From assembly GCA_964016875.1 (NCBI GenBank), contig OZ024722.1, positions 64,625,443-64,689,442 on the forward strand: DNA of 64,000 nucleotides, in the 5' to 3' direction. Numbering within the stretch: position 1 is the first letter of the stretch; every line of letters begins with the position of its first letter. The translations under genes and the position numbers were made by a program. Positions 35,401-48,100 of the stretch are shown here, piece after piece. This DNA comes from Fallopia convolvulus. Lineage: Eukaryota; Streptophyta; Magnoliopsida; Caryophyllales; Polygonaceae. A model generated the notes under the pieces. The model saw only the letters and a list, made by a program, of their open reading frames with translations, had not been told where the DNA came from and made no database searches.

Positions 35401-37090
35401 AGAAATGACATGAGCTATAGCTGCGCCACTAACACCCATATGGCAAGCATATATAAGAATTGGATCCAATATAATGTTTGAAACATCTCCAACAACTAAT
35501 CAATCAATAATAATCAAGTAAATATATAATTTATAATTCATAATTCTCATTAATTATAAATTAGTGTACATTGAAGATAAATAACTCAACATACTTGTGG
35601 CAAAAAGGGGAGTTTTTGTATCTTTAAATCCTCTAAAAACACCTTGCATTGCTAAGGAGAGAAGAACAGCAGGAGATCCTAAAGATCTTAGAGTTAAGTA
35701 CTTGTGTGCCGGTTTAATCATAGGCGAATCCTACACAATTAACAAATAATTAAATTAAAAATACCCATAAAAAGTTTGATTAACATAACTTTAAGAAGAC
35801 AAGAATATAATTAGATCAGTTTGATTAATTAAGATGCTTACAGATTTAATTCCCATTACACCCAAGAGTGTTTTAGAACCAAGCACTAGGAAAATCGCCT
35901 GAAAAAGCCCTAGAAACATGCCAATTATGATTGCGGTGGACACCGAAGGAATGTGTCGCTTCTGGTTTTCTCTTGGCGTCTCAAGAACTGGAGATACTCA
36001 ACGAATTAATACAACAAAATAATCTCAAATATATTAAAGAAGAAGTCTTTCTGCTACATTTATGCATGATATGAAAATTCGGCTGGTATGTATTTATATT
36101 ATAAATGACGCAATAAAACGAATGAATTGTTGAAAAAAAAGATTGCCTTTAACTATTCATTTTTGATAAGAAAATAGTTCAATGAACCGACGGTTGGACA
36201 AACCAGCATGGCGCACAATAAAAAAAATAAAACGAAACAAAAAACAGGAACAGATGAAAGAAAACGAGAAACAAACACCAAACTAAGAAGCGGAACCATC
36301 TTTTGTACGTATTAGTTTTCTACATATATACTAAAAGAAGGAGCCTTTTTACCATATCCGTGCATGACATGAGAGTTCAACTAGTTGATCCTTACGATAA
36401 ATTAATCGACTCAATATAAAACATAGAATTATTGAGAAAATAGTACTTACCATCTTTGGTATCAGTCATTATTGAAGTTTCTATTTGATCAACTTTCTCC
36501 ATTTCTTGAAGAACTTGATCACCTTGTTTTAGCTTATTTGGAGATGATTGATTAATTTCCACTTTCAAATCCTTAAGCATTGTTTTATTAAAATTAGAAT
36601 CTTCCTCAGCAACAAAAGATGTTGTAATACTAACTAAAGGAAATATTGTAATTCTTGAAGCTTGGTTGAATATTGCAATTGAAACTCCAACAGCAGCTAG
36701 CTCCACTGGACCTATAATTATAATCATATCATTATAACAAAATTATGTGTAAAATATATAAATTAATAAAGTTTAATTAGTTAATTAATTAATTAATTAA
36801 ATACCTAAATGGCCTATGAAAGCGGTATCAATTAGAGATGCAATTGGATCAGCAGCTAAAGCCAAAGCTGCTGGAAGTGCAATTTGTATTATCTCTAATC
36901 CCAACTCATCCATCTTGAACACATTTCTGAAAATTTAATTTTAATCACAAGATTAAGCAAAAAAAAAAGATTTAGGAAGCATTTAATCAAGGTTAATTTA
37001 GTACCTTGCATCTTTGAAGAGCACATAAAATGGTGGCATCTTCCAAGTCTTGCTCTGAGTTGCTTGCAAAGCACCCTCTTGATCTTCCAT
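32490..37090 (-). CDS. MATE-family citrate transporter (FRD3/AtMATE-type)
   Basis: Exons: 37090-37005, 36926-36805, 36711-36451, 35987-35842, 35730-35595, 35495-35399, 35311-35211, 34852-34689, 33886-33815, 33705-33589, 32999-32904, 32792-32671, 32541-32490. The sum is 523 codons plus stop in phase. The 13-exon layout and the length fit the DTX42/43 (AtMATE/FRD3) group, plasma-membrane carriers that export citrate for aluminium tolerance or iron movement. Visible family signatures: ALPAALALAADPIASLIDTA in TM1, GHLGPVELAAVGVSIAIFN in TM2, a long cytosolic loop at about residues 100-165 typical of this group, LRSLGSPAVLLSLAMQGVFR, and NFGASDFAYTAYSM near TM11. The intron 32903-32793 is GC-AG. 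Introns also carry a decayed hAT-like copy (about 33030-33490) and another repeat (34905-35040). Citrate as substrate is inferred from subfamily. Confidence 0.9.
33030..33490. mobile_element. Decayed hAT-like MITE in a MATE intron
   Basis: Old relative of the TAGACCTGTC family: GAAACCCGACTCGAGAATCAATGA at the left, an AT core, and GATCCGAACCCATACTCA at the right. Its termini and target duplication can no longer be recognised. Confidence 0.4.
34905..35040. repeat. Dispersed GCCTAGGCGCTGGAAGG repeat in a MATE intron
   Basis: TCTAAAAATTCCGCCTAGG and TAGGCGCTGGAAGGCC recur in altered form at 42862-42970, and a shorter relative lies at 38378-38435. They appear to be fragments of one transposon family. 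Full ends are not visible. Confidence 0.4.
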
Positions 37091-37851
37091 GAAGAAGATA
37101 TATATATATTCAAATCTAAAAATTAAAAAAATTAAATCAATGCACAAAAAATTATTGTGAGCGAAAATTAATGTATTAAGTTATATTAAATATATAATTA
37201 AATATATTAAATTGGCAATTCAAACAGACTCTGAATTTGATGCGCGCAAAAAAAATAAAACTCACCACTTGAGATGCTTATAAAAGGATGAGAATAACAA
37301 TTAAGCATGTTTACTCTAACAATGAAGAACACCAAACTTGACTAGTTGGGCTGATAATTTAGTTAGTTATATGGTCTACATTTGTACACAACATTATTAA
37401 TAAAGGCAATAAAGATGAATAAAGCTTGATCACTAGCAGAAAAAAGTGAGCCTTCCTATATATATTTCCCTAATAATACGTACCACTTTTTCATTAATAG
37501 TTATAAGATTTTGGATGGTGAATGTATGTCGAAAAATCGTTCTATTATTGATTTTAGATTGTATCATCACATAAGAAAAAAAAAAGAAACTTACATATGC
37601 TCGCACTTGTATTACTCTGACTAGATATTCGAAGACTATTATTAAATATTAATGACTCGAAATTGGTCAAATGTATTTGCATGGCTCAAATTAATCGTGA
37701 AGTTTTAAGAAATTATTCACGACTTTCTTTTTTTTTCGTTTTTTTCAAGGACACATGTTGTTCATGAAAGTCGAAAATAAAGACTTCATAATATTACTCT
37801 GATTAGATACTTGAAGACTATTATTCATGACTTTCTGAAAAGATGAAGCAA

Positions 37852-38097
37852 TATACCTTAGAAATTGAGGCAGAGATCAGTGGAGAGAGATCAATCGATA
37901 TCAATACTAGATTTGTATGCAACGACTATTGTTTTAAAAGATGGAGCATTATATGTACCTTAGAAAGTTGAGGCCGAAATCAGTGGAGAGAGATCAATCG
38001 ATAGCAATAGTCGGTTTGTTTGCAACTACTAGAGTTTTAATTTGGAAGAAGTAGCCAAGTGCATAACACAAAGTATCAAAGTGGTCTCTATTTAAAG
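37852..38097 (-). promoter_or_regulatory. MATE promoter and tandemly duplicated leader exon
   Basis: A TATA-like TTTAAATA lies at 38097-38090 on the minus strand. Downstream, two 102-bp tandem copies (starting 37956 and 37854) each hold GATCAATCGAT, TGATCTCTCTCCACTGAT and a donor-like CTAAG|GTA. They can be read as alternative first non-coding exons joined to an acceptor at about 37116 (TTTTTAG), 26 bases before the start codon. Confidence 0.45.
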
Positions 38098-39250
38098 CCT
38101 CTTTGGGACGAAAAAGGAGACATAAAATTGAAAGCATAAGTTATAAATCAACTCCACTAGACGAACCGGCCACGTACAATAATACAACATTTAATTTATT
38201 AGTATTAATCACACCATTAGATAGAATGTGGTTGAGTTATATATATACTTAAGATTGATTAGTATGGTTTATGGGTTAATTAAGTGAGTGTATTTGATGA
38301 TAAGTCAAGAAGGTTGGATGAATAGAGTTTTCATAATGTTGAGTATCAATTAACTCAACTTGTGTATTATAAGCAGTGTTTCAATCCATCTAAGCGTCCG
38401 TTTAGGCCGCCTAATCGCTAGGCTAGCGGTTTTTTTAACTTTGATTATAAGCACAATCCTCTTGAGATTGTTGTCGGTTGTTTTCGTGATTGTATGTAAA
38501 ATTTCAGTGGCCGATATTAAATGGGTGATGTGTCGAAAATTTAAACTATTTTTCATATAAAGTCGGGATCAACATTTTAATCCATAGGCTTAAGCCATTG
38601 GGTAGCCTTTCCTTATATATTATTGGGTGCTTGTTATATTTATCCATGTGAAAATTGCCAACACGCCCCCTCAAGTAATAATTAACCCGACCTATTGGTA
38701 ATTGAACAATTTTGTATTTTTAGACGAGTCTAGCATTCCAATAATTTAAACAACGATTGTACGTTTATTAATTGACCTTATTTTAAAAAAAAGATATATG
38801 TAGTATTGATCAAATCACTTTATCTATATTTTGTTTATTTATTTATTTTTTGAGTAGGTAAAAATTAGATTGACAAATTAACCTAGAACATCCTTTCTGA
38901 TGAGGGTTTGAAACCCCATGATTTTTAATCAGATCGATACTACAAGTATGGTGTAGTTTTTATCTATATTTTGTTTATAATTTATCATCCGCTATCCTTA
39001 TTATAATATTCCTTTTTAGCTACAATGAAATTATGAAATTTTGTAATAGTATCTAATATATTATGAAAATATTATGTAATACATGATTAAATTATTGGGA
39101 TGGTACTTAAAACTGATTTAGCTTTATGGTACAAATGAAATTATGATAGCGCATAAACGTACGGTTGTTGTTTGGATTTGTTGTCGAAAGTGGACCGAGT
39201 AGGATTCCCACATGATACCTAATTATATAATGTCCCAAATGGCCTAGTTA

Positions 39251-39706
39251 TAGACCTGTCAAAAACTGACCTAACCCGCTAACTCGATCCGACCCGTCCG
39301 ATAATTTTAGGGTTAAGACCCGAAAATTTGAACCCGAAACCCAAAATAAACCGAACCCGATAGAACCCGAACCCGTTGGTTTGAAACCCGAAACCCGTTG
39401 GGTTGACCGATTTAGCATATTTATAAAAAAAAATTAAATTTATTTTGACACTTATAATATATTTTATTATTAAAATAAATGAAAATAATATATTATAATT
39501 AAATATTATTATTTAATTAAAAATTGATTTTAATAATCATAAGAAAAAATGATATTTTAGATCCGCTGGTCTACCCGATCCGACCGAAAACCCGCTAAAA
39601 CCCGACCTGATTGACCTGTGACCCATAACGACTCGGAACTCGATTTAGCCCGAACCCGAAATGATCAAAGCCGAACCCGCCCAACCCGACCCGATTGACA
39701 AGTCTA
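39251..39706. mobile_element. hAT-like MITE, TAGACCTGTC family, copy 3
   Basis: 456-bp element with ends TAGACCTGTCAA and TTGACAAGTCTA and a perfect 8-bp duplication CCTAGTTA (39243-39250 and 39707-39714). It shows the same AACCCG-rich arms and AT-rich core as the other copies. Confidence 0.85.
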
Positions 39707-40661
39707 CCTAGTTACAAAGAAAAAAAAACAAATTAATAGATGTCATATTTGATGCAACTCTAATTAGTAATTTAATTATGTGCATTCGAATATTTAGTTA
39801 AGTGGTTAATTAAGTTTCTAAGGGAGTACTTAAAAAATTTCGGTTCGACTCTCATGAAAAATGTCCTTCACCGTAAAAAGTAAATTTAATTAATTATGTT
39901 GAATATGTGTTCTTGCGCTCAAACATGGTATTTGATCGAGAAGCTTTTCGACTTAAAATTTCATATATTGAAATTGAAGACGACAACCTTTGATGGATCA
40001 ATGACATGGATTTTAAAGTTGATCGACCCTAGAAAAATAAAATGATCTTAAAAAACATACTTCTTGATAATAATAAAAAAAACAAGTCTTTTTTTTGTTT
40101 TTAATCATTTCACATATATGGTAATTCTAGATGCTGAATGTCATTCTTTTTTTTTACTATGTATATTTTTTTATTGTAATGTCAAAAGTTTCTAACGAAA
40201 AAGCTATCGGCGTGAATAATATGGTAATATATAGTTCACATTATGATTTAATAGTTTTTAAAGTTCGTATTATTATAGATTTAATTAAATTAAAAGGTAT
40301 TTATCTATAAAAAAAACATATAAGTTCTTGGCTTGACGTGACATTCTTAATTTGGCGTGTGGAAGGCACAAACTCCACATATTATATCTTACACATACTA
40401 TAATAGTGCGTAGTATACTCCATATGCACCACAAAATATAATTATCTTGAAATAAGAGCTTCCCAAAAAATTAATGATTAAAACTAATATAAAGTCACCC
40501 AATAATTCATTACAAAATTGTTGTTATGCGCCACCAACATTAACATTTAATGTACTCAATCCGATCTTGAGTATGTATAGTTGAGGCCGGCACAAGCCTC
40601 ACACACGCAATGCTATTTTAATATTTTAATTCTTAACCCCCTAAATCCCCACTATTAATAG

Positions 40662-40981
40662 TAAGGATGCTCACGGGTCGGGTCGGGTCAACCCGCGACC
40701 CGCAAAAAAATTAACTTTTGACCCGCAACCCGATTTGCGGATCGGGTTGGATTGCGGGTCGACCTGATTTTTTTTATAAAAAAATAGTTTATATATTAAT
40801 AAAATTATAAAAATATATAGATTTTTAAAAATATTGCGGGTCGTGGGTTGACCCGCAACCCACGCGAGTTTAACCCGACCCGACCCGCGACCCGCAAAAT
40901 AAAAAAATTCGACCCGCAACCGGTAAATTGCGGGTCGGGTCAATGCGGGTTGCGGGCGACCCGACCCGTTGAACACCCCTA
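40662..40981. mobile_element. hAT-like MITE, second family
   Basis: 320-bp element with termini TAAGGATGCTCACGGGTCGG and, as complement, TAGGGGTGTTCAACGGGTCG. It is flanked by a perfect 8-bp duplication ATTAATAG (40654-40661 and 40982-40989). Arms are built of GACCCGC repeats around an AT-rich core. TAGGGGTG ends plus an 8-bp duplication indicate hAT. Confidence 0.8.
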
Positions 40982-41000
40982 ATTAATAGCAATCTGATCT

Positions 41001-41703
41001 TGTTAAATTCCGGTGGGCCAATACAACATGAGGTACACACGTCCATTTATCCGCATAAGCGCGTTAGACCCAACACACAAGCTCATGACGTGTTAGGCCC
41101 AACACACAAGCTCAAGGGTTCCGTTCTGCGCGTTAGACCCAACACACAAGCTCATGGCGTGTTAGGCCCAACACACAAGCTCAAGGGTTCCATTCTAAAA
41201 CCAATTGGCAGTAGCCCAAGAGTATAAATGTTAGGCAAGTTATAACTTTCACACGCACCCTCAAGTGCAACTATCTGGGCCCCGCGATAACATTCTTTCA
41301 CACACCCCCTCCCGCAATATGCCACGTCGTGCCTTAAGGCCGGCTGACCCATCAATAGACTAGGAGTCCGGACCCAGATCGAACAGGCTTTGATACCATG
41401 TTAAAGTTCGGCAGACCACAATACGAACGGAGAGAGACCGAACAAGCCCATCAGTAGACCAGGAGTACGTCCAGACCCAGATCGAACAGGCTTTGATACC
41501 ATGTTAAAGTTCGGCGGACCACAATACGGATGGAGAGAGACCGAACAAGCTCTGATGCCATGTTAAAGTTCGGCGGGCCACAATGACCGTCCCAACACGC
41601 ACATGCGTGACAGGCCCATCACATAAGTCCATGTGATTCTATCCTAAAACCAATGGGTGATAAGAGAAGTAGTCCAATAATATATATTAAGCAAGTTATA
41701 TCA
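41001..41703 (-). mobile_element. TRIM (terminal-repeat retrotransposon in miniature)
   Basis: A miniature LTR element on the minus strand. The right (5') LTR, about 41562-41703, runs TGATATAACTTGC to AACTTTAACA. It is followed directly by a primer-binding site TGGCATCAGAGC (41561-41550), close to the initiator-tRNA-Met type TGGTATCAGAGC. The left (3') LTR is about 41001-41240, preceded by purine-rich GGAGGGGGTGTGTGAAAG. The internal part is only about 300 bp with no coding sequence, and it contains two further PBS-like blocks (41385-41402, 41489-41506). The left LTR holds a 70-bp tandem duplication. No 5-bp target duplication was seen. Confidence 0.6.
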
Positions 41704-43968
41704 GAATCCCGATGTGAAAGAATAAGGCTAGGTCACGACAACGATTGTTAAAAAAAAATAGTAGCAAAGGGATGAAGCATGCACAAAATAACACAATGAT
41801 CCATCATCTCTTTGATACCTAACATTTGTCATGGCATTATTCTAGATTGATTTTTTTTTTTGTAATATTTTGGGTTGATTGTTGAGTGTGGTGGACGCTT
41901 TGCTTTTGCTAAATTTATAATTTAAAACTACAACAAGAAAAAAATGTACTAATAAAAATTCGACCATTTTTTCAGAAATTTGTTGGTGCTAATAAAAACT
42001 TCAAAGTTACTAAGTTAGTAGTAGTCACAAAAGCAAGAGCACTTATCAACATTACATTTGGTGAACAAAAATTCAGCTTGAATACGGCACCTTATGCATT
42101 AATGTTCTACATTATCTAGCTTTATAAGTTATATAACTAAGTTAGTCAATACATATTATAGCTAAGTTGATTGTTTTATATGGATGATTTTGGTAAATGG
42201 AGGCATTTGAGCCACAATATTCATTAACGAAAACAATTCAGAGGTTATATATTTTTCGCGTATACAATACACGAGAAATATATGTGAGGTAGAAATTTTT
42301 GTTTGATTAAAATTATTAAATGGAAGAATTTAAAAATTATTTGAATTTCACATAAAATAGATTTTATCTACCCAACATCGTAAGTTTATTTTTTATGGTT
42401 TGGAGGAAGTACAGATTCTCGAAATTCGAAAACTAAATCCCTGTATATATTTTATGAACCAAATACAGGTATTGAAGTTTTTTCATGTGAAATTGTACCT
42501 CATGAAAAATTAATTGTGAACCAAACTAGGGCTTTGTGTGTGTCTTCGATACACAATGTCTTCTTTGGTAAGAAAATCTAACTATTTCTTATTCTATCTA
42601 TCTAAGGGCATAGGTTAAAAATACTGAATTCGCATTTTCTATAGACCTTATATTACATAGTAAAAGATAGATCATATAATTTTTTTAAAAAAAAAACTTT
42701 AAATATACATAAACCATGTTAGAATCTTTCTAATATTAATGCCAAAACCTTAGGTGGGGAGCAATCCGGATTTAGTCCAATCTTAGGCCCAATTCAGTTC
42801 CCAATTTGAAGCCCAATAATTGCTCACCACTTTTTTTGCTTTCTTTCTTTTAACCCATGTTCTAAAAATCCCGTCTAGGCAGGTGCTGGAAGGTCCTAAC
42901 CTACTTAAACGTCGATTTAGCTCATTTAAACAATCATTTAAGTCGTTTAGACGTTAGGTGATCCATTTCCCTTCAGAGTCTATCTAGCATTTTCTAGATT
43001 TTTGCTTCAGAGTCGATTTTATTTAACCAATGTATACTAATTAATGATTGTTTCTATTTAAATGAAACTGTTATTTACAGCATATTGGAAAGTCCTCATA
43101 AATTAAATATAAATCACTTGATAGGTAGTCCCATATCTCATTATATGTTTGATTACTCTTTGTGACTTTGTAAATACAATTATCTAACCAAGTCTAGTGT
43201 TCGTATATGTTCATATAATCATAATATATAAACATTTTAATATAAGTTTAAACATGAACCATGTATTATCTTCCTTCTTAAACACTTATTATATATAGTT
43301 AGTTATCGGATAATACAATCTTAACTTGTGATAATTATTGTTTTTTTTTGGTGGCAGTGATGATCGTGATATATCATGTAGACATGTACTATTAGTTAAT
43401 GATAAAAATTAGAACATGAAGCTAAGTGTTGTACGGATATCGTTAATAGATAGATACCAATATTCTGAATGTAGACATGTACAAAAGTGGACCGGCCGGC
43501 CTGGGCGGTCCGACCCGTCTGACATGTCTACATATTTTAGCGGGTTTGGCTAAAGAAAATATCTAAATTAAAATTGTAAAAGTCCGACCCGCCTGACATG
43601 TCTACATATTTTAGCGGGTTTGGACAAGGAAAATATCTAAAGTTAAAAAAGTCTGGCTCACTAGCGCGATTTGAATACGATAGCGATCTGTTTCTATGGT
43701 CTAAATTTTGCGTCAAGTCTAGTTCGAGCCCGCTTTTATACAAATCTATCAGAATGGTCTAGTGATAGAGTAATATCAAATTTGTAAAAATTGACTAAAA
43801 AATTCGAGTTCGAATATTCTTTATTGTATTTTTAGAGATTAGTTCTATAAATGTTTCCTCAAAATAGGATCATGAAATACTCGATTCCATGTTAAACTAC
43901 AGTAACTAATTAAATCGAACGAGGCATAAAACAAGACCAAAAAATAAATCAAAATGGAAGTCAAATAA

Positions 43969-44288
43969 GGGCCCATTTAGTATCCGGGATATGAGATATG
44001 AGTATAGATATATCATATGACTGATATTCATATTTAGTGTTTGGTATATTCTAATATCAATACCAAACTAATATCTGTTGTTTGGTATATGATGATATCG
44101 TTATCGGTTAATATATAAGTGATATCAGAATGTTATTTTGAAATATGCCGAAAAATTATTATATCAAAGATATCACTAGCTCTCATACCGATATACATCT
44201 CCAATATCTTGATATCACTCGTATTTATACATTGATATTTATACCTATATTCGATATTATATCTTAAATATTAATACCAAACGAGCCC
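43969..44288. mobile_element. Tourist-like MITE
   Basis: 320-bp AT-rich element with inverted ends GGGCCCATTTAGTAT and, as complement, GGGCTCGTTTGGTAT. The flanking triplets TAA/TTA fit, imperfectly, a 3-bp PIF/Harbinger duplication. The interior is dominated by GATATC/ATATC motifs able to fold back. Confidence 0.55.
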
Positions 44289-44735
44289 TTAGTGCCACAT
44301 GGTTACATGTGATGTGAGTAAACTTAGGGTCAATATAGGCTAAGAATTTGAAAGTCGTCTATTACGTGTTGAGCGATCCTCAATTCATGGAAATATCATT
44401 AATTGCATGGTGTGCATGAAAAATAATCAACTAGATATGTTTAAACTAATAATATACTGATCTCATTGTCGTCGATTAACTTTGCATTAATTGGACAAAC
44501 ATCTAGTTAGGCACATGTGCTTATAGGTTCAACCGCTACTTGATTAATAAATTAATAATCCTATAATTTAAAAGTCTCAAAAAACCACCTTAAACAAGTT
44601 CTTAACATTAATAATACATTATTTTGAGCAAAAGTCGTCACTTTAATGTGCTTTATTAATTAGATAAAAGTTTATGAGAGAGTGGTGATTTTGAGGGGAA
44701 GCACTATAGTTTAATTTATTTATGTAAAGTAATTA

Positions 44736-45014
44736 GAGTTTGGTTCAAATGAAACAAGTTTTTATCATAAAACGTGAAACGAATACATTTTCCATAGTTT
44801 ATAGTGCACTTTTCATACAAAAGTGCATTGCAAAAATACAAAAAGTGCAATATGAAAATGCACTACAAAAAGTGCATTGTAAAGTACGAAAAATGCAAAT
44901 CCATAAAAGTGCACTTTTAAATAGGAAAAGTGCACTACTAACTAGAAAAAGTGCATCCGTTTCAGTATAAGAGTTCGTTTCAGGATAATAGTTTGTTTTA
45001 TTTAAAACAAACTC
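44736..45014. mobile_element. MULE-like MITE in the P450 promoter
   Basis: About 279 bp with inverted termini (GAGTTTGGTTCAAATGAAAC and, as complement, GAGTTTGTTTTAAATAAAAC) that stay similar for about 50 bases. Flanks AAAGTAATT (44726-44734) and AAAGTACTT (45015-45023) match at 8 of 9 positions, as expected for a Mutator-type target duplication. The interior holds nine GTGCA/ATGCA blocks, mostly AAAAGTGCA, between 44811 and 44955. Confidence 0.6.
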
Positions 45015-45055
45015 AAAGTACTTGTTATGAATTAATTTAATATGTCTATTGTACA

Positions 45056-45063
45056 TATATAAA
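45056..45063 (+). promoter_or_regulatory. TATA box of the P450 gene
   Basis: TATATAAA, 52 bases before the start codon at 45115 and 41 bases after the end of the MULE-like MITE. The predicted start of transcription is near 45090, giving a short leader. Confidence 0.5.
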
Positions 45064-45114
45064 CAACTTAGATCATGAAACTAGCTCATACCATCAATCC
45101 ACATTATACAAACA

Positions 45115-48100
45115 ATGTCAAACAACAATGTGACTTCCGAAACTCAATTCTATTTGTTCCTCTTCATCTTATGGCTCTTCTCAACTCTACTAATCAAATC
45201 TCTATTAAACTCAATTAATTCCACTAAGCCAATTTACAAGCTTCCTCCAAGCCCACCTTCCCTTCCTCTCCTTGGCCACCTCCACCACCTCTTCTCCTCA
45301 CACCTCTACAAAGCCTTACACACCCTCTCCTCCAAACATGGCCCTCTCCTCTACCTCCGGTTCGGGTCCTCCAAAACCCTACTCGTCTCCTCTCCGAGCC
45401 ATGCGACTCAGGTCTTCAAAACCCTGGATCTCTGCTTCTCCTCTCGCCCGACTTTCTACTTTGTAGACAAGATCTTGTATGGAACCGACGGTTTCATCAG
45501 TGCCCCCTATGGAGACTTCTGGCGGTTCATGAAGCGGCTCTGTGTCACTGAGCTCCTAGGGCAGCGCCAGGTGGAGCGGTCTCGCTCCATCAGGCGCGAG
45601 GAGCTTCATAAGTTTATCAAGAAGATGGTCGCGTGTGCTGAGAAGCTGGAGGTGGTTGATGTGGGCGCAGAGCTCGTGAGGCTGACAAACAATGTCGTGT
45701 GTAGGTATTGGATTTATGTTTTTGGGAAATTAGTAACGAAAGACATATGTTACATTTGGTTATTTCTCGCGAGGTTTGTATTGCATGCATTTTTCTAGCC
45801 TTGAAGTAGCGTTTAGCATATTTAACTCGCAAAACAACTCACAAAATGATTTGCAGTTTTTGCTACAACATGTTGTAGCAAAAACTACAAATCAATCGAG
45901 AATGTTGTTATTACTGCTACTGCTACCGCTTGACATATCAAATGTTACTTAAGACCTAAGTTTTAATGTCCTGCTCATGAATGAAAGTTGTACATTTCGT
46001 GTGAAGAACGTCGATGAGGTAGCATTTAGCATATATTAACTCGCAAAATGACTAAAATAATGGTTTGCAGTTTTTTCTACAACGTGTTGTAGCAAAAACT
46101 GCAAATCAATCGAGAATGTTGTTATAGCTGCTACCGCTTGACATATCAAACGTGACTTAAGATTTAAGTTTTAACATCCCATTTATGAATAAAAGTTGTA
46201 CATGTTGTGTGTAGAACGTCGATGAGTGTAAGTTGCTCGGATGATGCGGACGAAGCTGCAATGGTGAGGAAGTTGGTGAAGTTGTCGTTCGAGTTGGCGG
46301 GAAAGCTTTACATTGGGGAAATGATAGGGCCATTGAAGGGTTTGGTCTTGTGGTTGTATGGAAAACAAGCTATGGAAATGACTAAGAAATTTGATGAGTT
46401 GCTCGAGAAGATTGTGGTTGAACATGAAGAAAGAATGTTGCAAGGGAAATTGAGTGATGATCATCATAAGGATTTGATGGATATTGTTTTGGAGGTTTAC
46501 AAGGACGAAAATGCAGGTGTGAAGATCACTCGAAAGAATGTCAAGGCCTTTTTCGTTGTAAGTTGCTAATTGTTTATCTATTAGTAACGTTTTTTATAAT
46601 TATATATATTTTTTTTATAAGTAAGAATTTGATTGACCAAATTAAGCTTGGAATAATCGAGAGACCGGAAACCCGATGATCGGACAATCCGATGACCAAA
46701 CAAGCTTGGACCAAACAATTTTTTTTATAATTATATGATGAACAATATAACTTGACATTATATATTTAGATTTGAGAAATTTGATAGAGAGTAAAACGGT
46801 ATGTGTGACCATTTTTTTAAAACTAATTCTCCTAAGAATCTATGAGTAATATTTATTTAGGACTATTTCAATATTTTTATAGGGTTTATTTATTTTTCTT
46901 TTAAAATTTTAATTTCTAAAAACAACATTCTATTTAGTCCCTTATGACATTTTCAAAAACATCACTTATGAACAAGGATGGAACCAGAGGTTAAATTCTT
47001 GATAAGTTGAATTTACTTTTTTTTGGTCGAAATAAGTTGAATTTACTTTGATAGACTAGATTTATCTTAAGTTTCACTTATTAATTTTGTATTAAATTTA
47101 TCTTGGAAGGTCAAATTTACTTTAATTATTTTCACATATATTGAAATTACCTTAATTTCCACTATTTTTATATTTTTTTTATATTTTTATATTTTTTTGG
47201 GCCAGTCTGGAGCCGACCCTAATCCGCCCCTTGGTCCGTGCCTACTTATGAAATACTTAACCAAGAATGAGATTACAAAAAAAAAAGTATTCATTTGTTC
47301 GAACATTTCCTCCCCTAAAACAAAAAGGATTCGAATGTGAGAAAAAGTTCATTAATTTAGTAAGGATTTTTTAAAAAAAATATAACCGTAAGTAGTAGAC
47401 CTGTCAATCGGGTCGGGTCGTGCGGGTTCGGTCATTTCGGGTTCGGGTTAAATCGGGTTCCGGTTCGTTATGGGTCACGGGTCAATCGGGTCGGGTGGTA
47501 GACTTGTAACAGGTTTTCGGTCGGGTCGGGTTGACCAGCGCAATGTTATCAGAATCCCGATCCGATTCTACGATTCTAGCGATAATACGATCCATAACAC
47601 GTGAAACGATCCACGATCCCAAGTAGGATCTTATTGGAGTAAGATCTTAAATGATTTAGAATACAATCTCGATCCGATCTTGATTTTACATACGATTTTA
47701 ATGATCCTATAAACGATTCTAACGATCCTACAAACGATTCTAGCGATCCTATAAAATGACAATTTTAACTATATATTATTAATAATTTCACAGTTAACGT
47801 ATCATTTCCATTAAAATAGTTGACTAGTCCATCCTATACCATTTTTAATAATCAAATTAATAATGTTTATCATTTTCTTACATTATATATAACAAAATAT
47901 ACAATCTATTAGGTTATTCTTACATACTTTTAGTTATAATGTAGGATCTTACGATTCAGCGATCCGATCCTACGATCCGATCCAAAAGATCTTCAACGAT
48001 CCAACCTAGAATCCCGATTCTGATAACCTTGGACCAGCGGGTCTAAAATATCCTTTTTTCTTAAGATTATTATAATCAATTTTTAATTAAATAATAATAT

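Larger units (their letters stand above)
38098..45014. other. Repeat-rich spacer between the MATE and P450 genes
   Basis: About 7 kb with no supportable gene. It holds two hAT-like MITEs (39251-39706, 40662-40981), a TRIM (41001-41703), a Tourist-like MITE (43969-44288), a tandem 73-bp repeat at 43509-43648 and a MULE-like MITE at the right end. 41750-42740 is AT-rich, with nothing recognised. Confidence 0.5.

Noticed and set aside
44030..44290. GATATC-rich block as a regulatory array
   Set aside because: It is the interior of a Tourist-like MITE with recognisable inverted ends.
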